Of a stretch of 64,000 nucleotides of DNA, positions 24,622-37,914 are shown piece after piece. Position numbers and translations under genes: made by a program. Numbering within the stretch: position 1 is the first letter of the stretch; each line of letters starts with the position of its first letter. Below the pieces are notes generated by a model that saw only the letters and a list, made by a program, of their open reading frames with translations, was not told the origin of the DNA and ran no database searches. Origin of the DNA: Coffea arabica (taxonomy: Eukaryota; Streptophyta; Magnoliopsida; Gentianales; Rubiaceae); NCBI RefSeq assembly GCF_036785885.1, contig NC_092316.1:52259664-52323663 (forward strand), in the 5' to 3' direction.

Positions 24622-27205
24622 CTTCTGCTTCTGCTGTGTCTCCTAACCAACTACCAGCGCCACCACCAAATATATGCCTCTTTATTAGAGTTTACCTTCT
24701 TGCTTGACTTGGCATAGAAACTGCCTACCCAGCATTAGAAATTTAGAATAGAGAGAGCAATAGGAAGTTTCGAAGAAGTTGTTCTAATTGTCTAATTATT
24801 TTCCGTGAACCAATCGATCTGCCAAGGCTGCTATTCCTAATTTCCTATACTACTACTTGAAACGGGACAACAACTAACAAGGAAATAGTGGAGAATTGGA
24901 ATTTGCAGCAAGAGGGGTGAATTATGGTTGGCTGTTGTGAAAAGACGAAGATGGTCACGCATCCCTATTTTGCCCTTGAGTTGTGGGCGGGCCTCACATT
25001 TTGTGGACGAGGGTTTTCATTGTCTTTTTAACCCTGGGAAAAAATGACGGCACTATTTTGCAGATGGTTTGGTGAGAATTTTTGATGAGTAGACGGTTTT
25101 TCCCCCTTTATGTTGAGAATAATAAACATATGATGGAAAAAATTAAAATTTTCTTGTTGGTGTCTCGAGTTTCAATTTTAATCCCCCTTGGTTTCTCTGC
25201 AGATCCACAAACGATCGACTGTTATCGGTTCTCCATTCTCTTCTTTTCCTTCTTCGTTGGTTTTCTGCTCCTCCATTCTCTCCAAATTTTTGATCAGTTA
25301 TCTCAAGCTTTGTTGCCGGCAAATTTTTTTTTTTTAACGGAAATCAAGTTGTTAGGGCGTGGATGGCTTCTCCAACCTCTAGAAGCTTCCAGAAAGAGCT
25401 TATGAAGTTACTTCGATGTATGCTTAGATCTGTTGAAAGATCATGATATTAGAATTTCGTAGGTTGCTCTGCCTCGGTGGCTGTACCTTCTTGTGAGCAA
25501 TTGAAGCTTCATTTCAATGCTTTTGTTCAGAGACGTGGAGATGCTAAATAGCCGGTTCAGGATGCTGCCCGCGGCTTTTCCTCACTTTAATGGAGGTATT
25601 GGAGATGCTAACTGAATGTTGTTGAATTCATTTCTTGTTTTATAAATTTAGTGATTTCTGTTGCAATTTGCTTGCCAATTTTGTTCACTTGTCAATCTTG
25701 AGTTTTTGCTTGGAGTAGAGGTTCTATGTGACTAGAGCTCCTTTAGTTTTCTGTGCTTGGTTTAGAAATTTAGGTACAAAGGATCCATCGTGTTCTTGTT
25801 TGATTTAATCAAGTAGAATGTTCAGGATGAATGCTGGTGCAATGAATTGAAACAATTAGCTTAACACGATTCTTTGAATTACTTGGGTAGCATATTCAGG
25901 AGGGTTTTGAATTTCTAATTTTGGAAATCAAGTCAATTAATTTTGTGGTCTGTAGTTTCTTCATGGTCATTTATCATTGTTCATGTTATAGTTGATTGTT
26001 TTCTTAATATGACTATCAGAACTTTCTGTGGATCTTCTTTGTGCTAATTTAGGAAGTTTTGGCTGTATGTAAAGTACTTGAAATTGAATATTCAATTGTA
26101 TTTGCTTGATTATGGTTGAATCATTGCTGGAAAGTTGGGTGGAATGTCTCTGAGAGTTAAAAGAGAAAGCATGTTGAAAAGGATTAGTTGTTCCTTTTGT
26201 AGTTTGAACAGTTGGTGTTCTGTTCACTTTTTGGATATTGTTTTCCTTTTGTTTTTCTTTTAATTACAAATTAGAGTCTTATGGAAAGATAGTGTATGTG
26301 AATATCATGCGGTTTGTGCTTGCCACTTGCGTGCAATGTGGCCTGGCTGGATGCATTCCAGTGGTTGGTTGAGAATGGCAAAAAGCAACTTCAAAGGAAG
26401 ATCTTTTGTTTGGCTTTAGTCATGGCAGAAGTACAATAGTTATCAAGTGGGTAACTGGATTAGCGTGTATCATCTTGCTGTGGTGCAATCTATTATCTGT
26501 GAAGTGCAGAAATACAATAATCTGGGATGTCTCATACTCGTTCACCAATACTCCCCTTGTATATACACGTATAAATATACAGCAGTATATAAATAAATAA
26601 AAAAAATGCTTCTATTGTATGCAATCTACAGCGATCTTTTGTGTTATTAATTGATTCATCTTGAATACAAACACAAGCTAAAATTTGTTGTATCCAATCT
26701 GCAGCAATGTTTTATCAAAAAAAAAAAAAAAAAATCTGCAGCAATGTTTTATGTTATTAATTGATTCACCCTAAAGACAAACTAATGCGAACAGCTGATT
26801 AACACCAGTCATAACGAGCTAAAAGATAGCCTGGGCAACCTGACACACAAGTGTCAGGCCCCAGTTCAACTAGTCTATTAAGAAAAGTATAATAGGTCTA
26901 CCCACTAAGTTATGGATAAGGGAATATTGAATAGGTATGTTAATCCTGAAAAGATGTGAATTATCACTCATGCGAGTTGTGCAAGGATTTCTTTTTTCAC
27001 TTTATCCTCGTGTTATTCTTGTCCTTCTATAAAGAGAAATATGTGAAACATGAGTGCTTTTATCTTATGTGTTAAATTGTCTTTTGCCATCCCTCTTGTG
27101 TGGTATCTAGATTTTGCAGTACTACGGGACATTTATTGTAACGTTATTTGGAGAATCAAGTTTAACCGGAGAAGGGGTCATAGGCTTTTTAAGGGGTCAT
27201 ATGCT
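24622..27205. other. EDS1 promoter and intergenic DNA
   Basis: A TATA-like TATATTT (minus strand, about 24,668-24,676) lies some 50 bases upstream of the EDS1 ATG. On the plus strand a 27-codon frame starts at 25,363 but shows no family. A run of A at 26,718-26,734 sits between two copies of an AATCTGCAGCAATGTTTTAT-like string, a small local duplication. No other gene is supported. Confidence 0.5.
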
Positions 27206-27214
27206 TTTTATTAA

Positions 27215-27901
27215 GGGAAAATTTAAGGAACCTCCCTTGAGATTTCTACAATTTCACTCACCTCCCTTCAAATTTGAATAATTATACTAATTTCTCTTCA
27301 TGCAATAAAATGACTGTAATATCCTTCATTTATGTATAATTTCTACAAACCAAAAAGACCTTACAACTACAACCAATCTTTCATAACAAACTCTTCTCCT
27401 CTCTTTCTTACTCTTTTTCCTACCATCTCTCTCCAACTCCTTTTCCTACCTTCTCTTTCCAACCAAAGATATGGATGTGGTCTCTAATAGTGCTTTTGGT
27501 TGCTCCGTGTTGGTATTCTTGATAGGTTAGATTATGTTAGCAGGTTGCAGCCATTTGGATTAGAGTTTGGATGGTGACATTGGTCAATTGAAATGCTAAA
27601 TTTGGGCCAAACAAAATTGTGAGAAAATGGGAATTAAGTTGAACTGGTTTGTTGAATTCGTTAGGATGATAGTTACGTTGTTTGCAATAGTTACAGCATG
27701 AAAGAAATTCATGAGTGAGTTCCCTCCCCCTTCCACCCGTAACAAAGGGGTATTTTAGGAATTTTGAGGACAAATTTAGCATATTGGGTATATGTTATTA
27801 CTGAAATGCTAATAATAGAGGTTTATAGGTGTGATTTTTTAAACTAAAGGGGAGCTACTTGCAATAGTTAGAAATATCAAAGGAGGTTTCTAAAATTATC
27901 C
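27215..27901. mobile_element. MITE, Mutator-like, 687 bp, 9-bp TSD (family A copy 1)
   Basis: The element begins GGGAAAATTTAAGGAACCTC and ends with a related inverted sequence (GGAGGTTTCTAAAATTATCCC). The 9-bp repeat TTTTATTAA is perfect at 27,206-27,214 and 27,902-27,910. The ends match those of the elements at 38,574 and 55,462, so the window holds three members of one family. The interior encodes no transposase. Confidence 0.85.
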
Positions 27902-28154
27902 CTTTTATTAAACATGTCCTGCAATTTTTTTGTCGTAACTCCTAAGGCTATCCTTGTGAATTATCTGAAGAAAGAAGATAGTCATTTAATTGAATTTTCT
28001 CCAAAATTGAAATGCTCCATCTTAATGATCCTTGAACGGGCTACCCTGAAAAAACCCCTCAATTTTCAGTATGTCTACTTTGATTTCTCCTATTCCACAT
28101 TCTGTGCACTATCGAATTTTGTACATAAACCTCATTAGTCATTACTGAATATTG

Positions 28155-30548
28155 TCAGAAATCGTCTTCTGATTCACTCGATAACGTCCCAGTTTCCTGT
28201 GACACAAAATGTGACTGCAAGTTTTGGAGCCTGACTGGAGTCTTTGGGGATAGTGCTAATGGTGATAAAGGCGGGGATCCTGCACTTGTAATCGCAGTAG
28301 GCCATGGTTTCTTCTGAAGTTTCTTCGAAATGTCGATACAAACTTGATCAACCATGGCCAAGAAGTCCTTCACAATGCCAAACAATTGAAGTGGATCTGT
28401 CCCTTTGTCTATTGAAGCTCCAGCTTGGTAATATTCTGTGGTTCTTTTAACAAGCTGCATCACCCTTGCTTGTTCCTCTCTTACCACCTTAAGCTCGTCC
28501 TCGCATTCCTCTAGGAACCCTTTCATTTCCCTCACAAATCCACTTCTTTCGTTACTGCTTCCACAGCGTGAAACTAGCTGCCGGATGTCATGGATCCTCA
28601 TCGTGAGAGCAGGACACATACCCATGAAATTCTCATAGTCTGTGGTGGCTGCTTTCTTTACATTTGAGAACTCCATACTTAAGCCTTCAACTATTGGTAA
28701 TCCAAGCATTAGGTACTCTTTATCTACATCTTCTTTGGTAGTCTTGCTATCCCAACATTCATCACCTTTACAGTTATTGCTAGTATCGTTGCTGTTGCCG
28801 CTGATTTCATGATTTCGGGTATTATTGGCACAGCGTTTGCCCTCAGAACGAATCACCTGTTCGACCACAAAATGAAGCAGAGTAGTCTTTCCATCAGTAC
28901 TCTTCACGTAGGAAAGTTTTTGGAGGGCGCTGAGGTTGAAACCCTGAGCGTTTCCCCTGGTAGTTCCAGCGTTCATTCGGTTGCCAGTCTTTAGAATGGC
29001 TTCCAGAAGTTTGAGGAAAATTCCTCGAGTTCTTAACTCTTTACAGCTCAATTCAAGTGTTTGCAGAGACTCCTTGAGATGAAGGATATCAGGATCGTAA
29101 CTTGACCTGAAAAGCATTGCATTGAGACGGATAAAAGCCGAGGGAATAGATTTGAGGATGTGGTAGAGAAAAGACTCGGCATCTGCAAGCTTTGTGGGGT
29201 TCCCGTTGAATTGCAGGATTTTGGCTGCTTCTTCAGGAGTTGGCGAAATCTTGCTTAGCTTTTCAAGATCGTCAGCACTCAGTCCATGACCCTCCTGGAG
29301 AGCATCCAGGATTTCTTTCCGAGAGATGGCTAAAGATTTAAGTACAATCGCTGTGTTCTGCGACTTCCTAGGATCAAGGATGAAAACTTGAGCAGGTGGA
29401 GCTGGACTAGAAGCCGTGGATGAATTTGAAGAGGAAATACTCCTTTCCTCTGTGGGTTTCTGGTTTTGGGCGGCATATCCAAAGAGAGCTTCCATAAGTT
29501 TATCGTCAAACCTTTGAAATGCAAAAGAGTTAGCAAAGGTGACTTGACATATATCCATCTGAGATGAGAGAGCCAAAGAGGAGATCTATGATGGAAATAC
29601 AGAAATTTTCAACTTGATGATACTAGTAGTTAAATCTCACTGTATATATTTAGTAGTACATGAATGAACTTACCGGAAAGATCCATCGGTGATCTCATGC
29701 CAAACCATGGAGTGATCAGTATTTGTCGGCAGTTTATCCCAGTACAGTGGCTTCAGTTTGGTCTGATGATAAGAAGCATCACCTTTACCGTGCTTGGGTG
29801 GAAGAGGCAGTGATCCAGCTGGTTTCATTTTGGATGGAACTGCTGGTGGTTTCGAAAATCTGTTTGGTGGTTTTGGAACTCCTTTTGCTGGAAGTGGCGG
29901 AGGAGGGGGAGGTTGAGGCGTGGACAGGGTCAAGGATGCGGTCTTTCTGACGAGCGGAGGTGGTGGTGGTGGTGGTGGAGGGCTTTGCTTCGGGGGAATG
30001 ACTAGTGGTGGAGGTGGTGGTGTAAAATGTAACAGGCCTGAAGTTTGCTTTGGTGGATGATCCATCAGCGTAACTGCCTGATGATCACCGGGGATGTCAA
30101 ATGCATCATGATGATAATTGTGATGATGTGATGATGCCCGTGGGAGCAAGGGAATTTCCGGGACAGGACTACCAGTACTATTGCTGCTGGGCTTGAGTTC
30201 CCTGCCATCCATTTCCTTTTCCTCTTCTTCATTTATGGGATTGAACCAAACCTTGGAAAAACAACTTGTAAACCTTCCACCTTGAGCTTTTCTCAAATAA
30301 AGAACATCCCTTCCATTCTCATCAACTATTAGTCCTCTAAGAATTCCACCATTTTGCATAAACTCTTCACGTGTCACCGCCACCGACGGCGTCATCTCTC
30401 TGTGGAAACTCGAATTGTGCTGCTTGTCCCTCTCACGCTGCCGAGCCACGGTGAATCTGTAGACGAAGTAGAATAAAATTCCTGCAACGAGTAAGGTGCT
30501 CGCAGCCGTGGCTGCAACAGCAGTAGCAACTACTCGATTTTGTGACAT
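28155..30548 (-). CDS. Group-I formin (actin nucleator), FH4/FH8-like, N-terminally reduced
   Basis: Two exons, 30548-29674 and 29511-28155, separated by a 162-bp GT/AG intron; 743 residues. Residues 8-32 form one transmembrane segment (VVATAVAATAASTLLVAG...). A cytosolic segment with GGILRGLIVDENGRDVLY (67-84) resembles the conserved region after the membrane segment in the FH4/FH8 group. FH1 at about 176-251 has Pro runs that bind profilin-actin. FH2 starts at KLKPLYWDKL (264-273) and includes GNRMNAGTTRGNAQGFNL (468-485), the family hallmark; FH2 caps and elongates actin filaments. The C-terminus is acidic. Group-I formins usually begin with a signal peptide and a Pro-rich extracellular part; here Met1 is right before the membrane segment and a TGA lies in frame two codons upstream. 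An undetected upstream exon or a truncated allele are both possible. Confidence 0.92.
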
Positions 30549-32217
30549 GGCTGATCAAGTTAAAAAAAAAAGTCACTCTAGCCAAGGAGGAGGACATGGG
30601 AAGACGCACATCATCTTGAGAATTGGAAAGGGATCGTAACAAAAACTTGTGTCTTTCCTGCTGATGAATGTTTATCCTCAAGTGCATACCTATTTCGTGT
30701 TGACAGTTTCAAAGAGGGTAGTTGATTTTTTTAAATTGGCTAGTTTAAGGTCTTCAATGTCTTTGTCCAGTGAATTAACAAAATACTAATAACTTCTTGT
30801 GCCGGGAAAGTGTCAGACGGTTGGTGTGAGTTTGTAATCTGGCTTTGTCAAGTTAGCTTATCTTGAGGGAGTATTGAACCATGCATGACAATCTTTATTC
30901 ACTTTCCTTTTTCTCTATATATATTTTTTGGTAGGATGACATCTTCAATTTGGTCGCACTCAAGAGAAGAGAACTGCTATCTTGCTCGGTATAATCTATC
31001 TATTCACGAACACTGATCAATTTTGCTGAAAACATCATCTTTGTCTTCTATTCATGGGCCTGCTTTTGGTTATTTTTTTGTCCCTAAACTTTTTAATTTT
31101 GACTTTGAGGTCCTCGAAGTTTTTTTTGTGGTCCGTAAAGCCTTTTGTTGTATCACATTGGACTTCGTTTGAATTGGTCATTTTTTAAAAAATAACCTCA
31201 ATTCTCTCTCACTTTCCGTTGTTTCCGATGAGATAATTGAATTATTAAAGTATCATTACTTTCATTATCTAATAAAATTAATTATAATAATAATATTATT
31301 ATGTATTTTGCAGCCAGTGTCGGCACCAAAGTCTGCTGAGTAGATTTCAAAGGATTTTGCTGGCTTAGTGGTAGCATCTTTACATCTTTAGAGGCAAGTA
31401 ATTAACTCACTTACACGAATAAATATCGTTGCATATTAAAGTAATAGATAATTTTTAGTTTTGTGGATAATCAAAATTATGTTACTTACTTGAATTTTTA
31501 AATATGATTATTATGTTAGCTTTGTGGACAAATAAATTTTAAACATGATTATTGCATAAGTTTTGTGGATAAATGATTATGTTACTTAATTAAACTTTTA
31601 GTTTTGTGGATAAATTAATAAATAATTTCTGTTTTGTGAATAACCATGATTATGTTATTGTAAGAGTAATAACATCCTGTAGTATGATTATTTATAAATT
31701 GTGATTTGGTGACAGTGATCCAATTAAATTAGTTGTATAACGGCAATTTTGTACATTGCTATAGAGGAAACGCAATAGTTTTAGGAGTGAAGTATTAATA
31801 TATTTAAATTAAATGTATTAACAAATTGTTGAAGAATGAAAATAATTTAACATTATCCTGTGCACAATTAGTTATTTCGTGCAATTACAAATGCTAAAAG
31901 ATGTACCGAAAAATATTTGCTAGGTTAGAAGGAAAATGATTATATTGGTGGCTCAATTTTATTGCGAAGGTAAAAATGGACGATTGCCATCTAGTTTATT
32001 AATAATATTGGTTTCTGTTTTATTTTTTTAAAAAATAACTTTACAGGCCAATGATCCCTTCAGTTGGAGCCCAAAGCTCCCCTTGAACTCCAAATTCAAG
32101 ATGTCAGCCCAATCTTCCCTGAATCAGCTTTGAGCACTCTGTAAGTCCGCACGAGTACTAAGCGATTTGAATCCGTCCACCGAGGGACACAACACCGCCG
32201 CGGAGCATCGCCGGAAA
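30549..32217. other. Intergenic DNA between divergent formin and RSRC1-like genes
   Basis: This interval should contain promoters for the minus-strand formin and the plus-strand RS-domain gene. It is strongly AT-rich between 31,150 and 32,030, with several repeats of TTTTGTGGATAA-like strings at 31,460-31,650. No CDS is supported. Confidence 0.55.
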
Positions 32218-35200
32218 ATGGAGGAAGAAAAAGCTGCAGCTTTATATGATGAGTTAACCCGCAAGGGAGAAGGAGCCGCTAGGTTCAAACAAGGCCTTGG
32301 TTTCTCTTCCACATCACACAGGGAGGCCGTTCCTCCCCGAGGCTCAGGTCTTCCCTCCTTTTCATCATCATCATCTTTTCTTAGCACATTCGTTAAAGCC
32401 TCGAGCCCTTCGAAAACCGGTGAGCTCGACAAGCAGGCTCAACTTGAATCCATCCAGAACAAGCTCAAAAAAACGCCCCACCAACCCCAAAACCTAACAG
32501 CTTCGACCAGGGAGGTTTCAAGAGACAGAGATAGAGACAGTAGCCACTCAAGTGATCGCAGCCGGAGCGGGGAAAGGGAAAGGCACTCAAGGCGCCGGAG
32601 CCGAAGCCCGAGTAGAAATCGCGAAAGGCATTCGAAGCGCCGGAGCAGGAGTGGCAGCCGAGATGATTATCGAATGCGAAGGCGTGGGTATAGAAGTAGA
32701 AGTAGGGAGAGGGAGAGGGAGAGGGGGCGTAGGAGGAGTTCAAGGAGTGAGTCGCCGACGCAGAGAAAATCTTCGCAGAATAGTACTGCTAGAAAGGTGG
32801 AGAAAGAGAGAAACAATGATGGCAGGGTTGAGTATGCGGAAACCATTGAAGGTTATGACAAAATGGTATGTATTTGTTAGGATTTCGAAAGATTACTTTC
32901 CCAAACTTGTCTGCAAGTGTCTACTCTTCGTACCTGTTTTAATTTCGTTGACAATTCATCAGTGTTATAGAATGCAAAAACTAAGCATGTCCTAAAGCTT
33001 GGTTTGTTAATCTGTTTCGTGATTTTCTTGTTCTTTGGGCTGAAATTTTGCTGTTTTACCTCAAGATATGCCATTCTGTTTTTCTCCTTGGGAGATGGGG
33101 TGGGGGAAGGAAGATCGTTTTGGTGCCTATTGCTTGAGGAATTCCCAGTGAATATAAAATGACTTGTTTTAATGGTCCCTGATAGAGGTTGAAGTAACCA
33201 TTTAGATGGCATGTGTATGTGATTTGCCCATTGAATTTGGGGCTTTGCCAATGTACATGGTATAGTGCATCTGCAATTCACCAGGAACTTGTTTTGGATA
33301 TCTACATGTCTTTCAGTTGATTCCTGGGGTTGTAGCTACGGTCGATTATTCAACTTTAAACATCGAAGAGCTTAAATCTTCTCCCTGAAAATCAACTAAA
33401 AAGAGCCATCTTTTCAGTTGCTGCTGGAGAAAAGTAGATGCTGTCTAAAGTGAAGATACTATCTATCCCATAAGAATATATTTTACACAGTATTTTAGTG
33501 TCTATATTTTGTTTTTTTTGTTGTAATAAACGATAGCTTTGCTTCAAAAGAGTCTTTGTTGTAATAAATGATAGTTTGATCCATTCTTTGATAATTACCA
33601 GCCATAAGCACTAAATAAGCACTTCCTTAACTTTGTTGTATTGGCCATTGTGATGTTGCCTTTTCATGTTAATCTGATTAATGTTACCCTAGTTTGATGA
33701 GAGTTTTTTTATTTCCTTTAACAGACGCCAGCAGAAAAAATCAAAGCCAGGATGAAATTTCAACTTTCTGAAGCAGGTAAAGGCAGCACACGCTGTAAAA
33801 TGATGTGACTTTACTTTTTACAAAATTATGGTATATATGTTGTATGTTTCTGCCAAAAGAGGCTTTTGTTCTGGCTTGGGCAAGTTTTCCTTATACCTCT
33901 GATGCGTAATATATGTTTTTCATGTAGATGGTTGTTGAAAAATAGTCTGACATGATTTATTTTTTTGACAAAGTCACGTGCATTAAGGCTTGTGATGTTA
34001 CAATTGCCAGAGATACTTTGATTAAGTGAGAGGAAACGTTGAAACTTCTTGCACTGCAAAAATAATGAAGGTAATGGACATATAAAATTGTGTCGCAGGA
34101 TATTTGAACGGTAGAAAATAGACTGTATGTTTTGGGCATAAAAAGTCAATTAATGAGTTATTTGGATTGCGAATGCTATTTTATGGCTTCTTTGTTCTTG
34201 GCGATCTTATGATTGTCCAGGTGCAGAGGTAAACAAATTTCTTCCTGCGTTTGAAAGAAGATTTTTGCCAGATCATAGTTGGGTAATGGGTATAATTGGG
34301 TCAACCCCTTTATTCCTATTTAATAAATGGGTATGGGTATACCCAATTACCCATTTATAAGTCACTTAAATTCTGGTTTTTTTTTTCTAATTTTTTTGCA
34401 TGTTATTGGACAAGAAATAACGATATTTTATTGTTATTAAATTGGTAAGAAATTCAAATTTGTTTGCTTAACACTCGCTACAAGTTGAGTTTAAATGTAT
34501 AATTATTTTTAAATGGGTGAGTTGAATCAACTTACTACCCACCAATTAAATGGGTATAATTGGGCACCCATTTAGACCCATCAAAAATTAATGGACAGGT
34601 TTGGGTGGGTTATTGGCGGGCAGGTTTGGGCGAGTCAATATAATTGGGTTGTGATTGACACCACTACTTTATAGGATTTTTGAATTAATAATTTCCCACC
34701 TCTTTCCTTTGTTTTTGCTCAAGCTTTTCCTTCAGTTCTTTGGTGAGACTATGCATGAGTCCGTTGCCCAGTCGGTACCACGATTTTAAGTGGATTGGCG
34801 GCTGCTGGAACATTGACTGACGCTATGGCCAGAAGTGGCTTGTTTCTCTCTCTTTGGAGATGTTTTCTCACTATTTCTCTCAAATTTCTTTCTTCCCATG
34901 GATAATGTAGTAAAGAGTCTTGTATAAAGCAAATCATGTTTCATAGTTAAGGAGGACGCCAATTGATGACAGTGAACCTTCCACTTTGCATAAGCTTGGT
35001 GTCAAAGCCTCTAAAAGGGAGACCAGAAATTGAGATGCCCATCTTGAGGTGCGTTCATGTGTACAATTACTATATGAGGCCGATGGCATATGAGATGATG
35101 TTAAGTTCTTGGCATTGACTGTTCTTCACCAAGTGATAATGGTGGATTGCAGGTGGCATAGACCTGGCTGTTAGAGTAAAAATTGTTTGGTTATTGATTG

Positions 35201-36853
35201 ACATTTCATCTTGATAGTGCATACTATTCAAAGTTATATATTTATGAACTGGAAAGCTAGTTTTTATGAACATTCCTGCACTTATGTCTCTTCCAATCAA
35301 GATGTTAATGTGGTATTCTTCTTGCAGCTGAAAAGGATGAAGTAAAGGGTACTGGCTCAGGATGGGAGCGGTTTGACTTTGACAGAGATGCTCCTTTGGA
35401 TGATGAGGAGATTGAAGGTTAAACTTCTTGCAGCATTGTTTTAAAGTGATTGTGCTTTGTCAAACTTACTACGATATGAAAATTGATGAATTTTGAGATT
35501 TTAAGTTGTGCATTGTTTCTTTTTATGTTCTATTTTGTGAAGGGAAACAGCATCTATATGGAGGCCTCTTCTAAAACATTGTTGACTTGAGAGTGGCCCT
35601 TGTGAGATTGCATTTGGTTCCCTGTCTTTTATTTTCCTCTCATTTTTGACTGCCTTATAATCATATTTTCAACCATCATTCATTCTATAGTGGTCACCCT
35701 TTGCTTTGCTTGTCCTAGCTATAATCCCCAAGTAGTGTAGCCTAGTGGCTGGAATAGAGGACTGCAATGGCACAGCAAAAGCAGAGTTGCAAAACCTTGA
35801 AAAGTTGATGGTTATAGAAAAGGCCAAATCTTAAATGAGTGAAAGGTCAAATCAGATTTTGCTACAACTTGTTTAGTGACTCGAACAACAATTTAGAGTA
35901 TATGATGCGATCCTCTTGATCTTTCCTACCTAGTTAATTTAGTTTTCTTTTGTGTGGCAATGGGAATGAGGATTGCTGGTTTTCTTTAGTTCCTAAAGTT
36001 AAGATTATGGACACGTGAAAATTTTCATGGCATTCGTATAGCTTTTCTTTTAGATAGATCAACGATATGTTAAAGAACCTTAATTATTATATTTTGCACC
36101 TGGAAGCTCACTCTGCGTTAATTTTTGGCTTATAGCTGTACAGTATACCTGAATGATGCTCATCTGTACAATATGTATTTTGGCTTATAGCTGTACAATA
36201 GTTTGTGTGTTATTCCAACTGTGGTACATGATCTACATTCTGCTCATCTAATTAGTTCTAGCTTGTATTTGATCTATGCAGTGAGGTGGTTTATCTCTAT
36301 GTATGTGAATCATACACAGATCGGTTTTATGTACATATTTTACTCAAAGTTTTCTCCATGCAGCTGTGGAGGATGATGCAGCCCTAGTGAAGCACATTGG
36401 TCAAAGCTTTCGGTTTGCAACAGTAGAGGTATGTTCACCTTGCTTTATTTGCATGTTTTGTGCCCATAAAATGGTTCTGTTAGGTCAATAGGGTTTATTG
36501 TATTAATGAAAATTCAGCCCTTTTATTTAAAATTGGAAGTATTACTGATGGTGAATATCTTGAAGGCAAGGAGGGACAAAGAAACAAGAGCTGCTCATGA
36601 TGAGGCCATATTTGGAGTTTCTTCACGTCCAGCTGATCCTGAAACAGCTGAACAAGAAGAAGCTGGGATTGTCAAGAAAGAGACACATGAAAGTACCCAA
36701 ATTACTAACCTCTTAAGTGACCAGGTGAGAGACATTTAAATGTAAATCTTATTGCATTGCACGTATGACTTTCATATGTTTGTGCAAAATATGTTTTCTT
36801 AGGTACTTGCAATGCAGCAAGGTTCTTGGCGTCATTGTGTACGTAAAAAATAA
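32218..36853 (+). CDS. Arginine/serine-rich protein, RSRC1-like splicing-related factor
   Basis: Six exons: 32218-32865, 33725-33776, 35328-35417, 36364-36428, 36566-36724 and 36803-36853, all with GT/AG borders and matching phases; 354 residues. I chose the ATG at 32,218 because it opens the conserved-looking start MEEEKAAALYDELTRKGEG; an in-frame stop lies about 75 bases upstream with no other ATG between. Residues ~95-205 are an RS domain (RSRSGERERHSRRRSRSPSR-type repeats), typical of nuclear speckle and spliceosome-associated proteins. The C-terminal half has GWERFDFDRDAPLDDEEIE, AVEDDAALVKHIGQSF and ARRDKETRAAHDEAIFG, a charged coiled-coil-like region. The name RSRC1-like rests on overall architecture remembered from the family and should be checked; splicing regulation is inferred. 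Confidence 0.78.
34265..34670. repeat. Transposon-like insertion in intron 2 of the RSRC1-like gene
   Basis: GGGTATAATTGGGT-type strings occur at the left (about 34,285) and around 34,540-34,650, together with ACCCATTTA-type complements. The right edge GGTTGTGATTGACACCACTA matches the GTGGTGTCAATCACAACCC termini I know from non-autonomous DNA transposons in plants. A target duplication was not found, so borders are approximate. Confidence 0.5.
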
Positions 36854-37914
36854 TATGGATAAGAAGATGATGACATCTCCATCCGGCAAAGAGAAGTAAA
36901 TTGGTTGCCCTCAGATAGTTTATTGACCATGTCTGGGTGTAATTTGCTCATTCTGTAGTAATTTGTTCTCTGGATGGTGTCGTGTATCTTGAGGAGGAGA
37001 AATGCTTGTTTCCAACCACGTTTGCCAAAGCCAAGGATCCCTTGTTGTCTCAGCTGAATTGCAGGGATTATATTTCCGAAATTGGTCGGAGTGTAAATTA
37101 AGCCTAAAAGGGATTTATTTGTAGTTTGAAAGACTGAGAAAAAAGATTACTTTCAAAAGTTTCACAAGTGGCATATTTGTTCCTTTAATTTTTTTTCCCA
37201 GATTTGTGATTACATGTTGTTGGATTGTTCAAATCTGGAGAAGAAAATACAAAAGAAAGGTGAGGTCAACGAAAAGGAGAAAGAAAAATAAAAAGAAAGT
37301 AATTTAAAGGAAGAATAAAATATAAAGAGAGAGAGAGAGAGAGAGAGAAAATATAAGGAAGAAGAAGAAAATAAAATAAGTTAAAAAAGGAAAAGGAAAA
37401 AATAGCTCATCATGGATAATATTTCATAAGTCTTTAAGTTAGAAATTGGTCTAGTGGCAAGAAATAGGCTTTTGTGCTTATCATCACACAATTAATCTCT
37501 CAAATCCCTCTAACAAAATTCAATTTTGTGCTTAAACTATGCACAAGTTTGACTTCTTTATCTATGATTTTTTATTTACTTTGCAATTTATTAATTTTCT
37601 AAAGTAAGATTCTTGTTTTCTTAGTGTTAATCTTGTCATATTGATATAATTATGGCTTTTTTTTCTTTGCTTTTATTTTATTTTGCTTTTATTTTAGTTT
37701 GCTGTATTATGACCTTATTAGCAAAATGACTATAAGTATGATCATAATATATAATTTACTTATTTATTTATTGATAGCATCATGTGTTGATAACGGTAGT
37801 TCAATGATTGAATTAGTGACCCATGACTCAGTAACTATTTTGATTTTATCTAGGTTTTAAAACCTTAATATCCAATCAACTTTTCATCTTCCCCAACCTA
37901 AGGATAATCTATTA
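36854..37914. other. Downstream region of the RSRC1-like gene
   Basis: 3' UTR and intergenic DNA. Purine-rich from 37,235 to 37,400, including a GA microsatellite at about 37,327-37,348. No further gene is visible before the transposons that start at 37,915. Confidence 0.6.

Noticed and set aside
25363-25446. 27-codon plus-strand frame upstream of EDS1 (MASPTSRSFQKELMKLL...)
   Set aside because: It has a reasonable start context, but is too short and lacks a recognised family or splice partner.
29723-29950. Plus-strand frame opposite the formin FH1 region
   Set aside because: It is the complement of Pro-rich coding sequence and has no independent support.
32297-32995. Alternative frames across the RS-domain exon, including a Gly/Arg-rich 147-residue frame and a minus-strand 92-residue frame
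   Set aside because: They are shadows of the repetitive RS coding sequence; the chosen frame joins correctly to five downstream exons.
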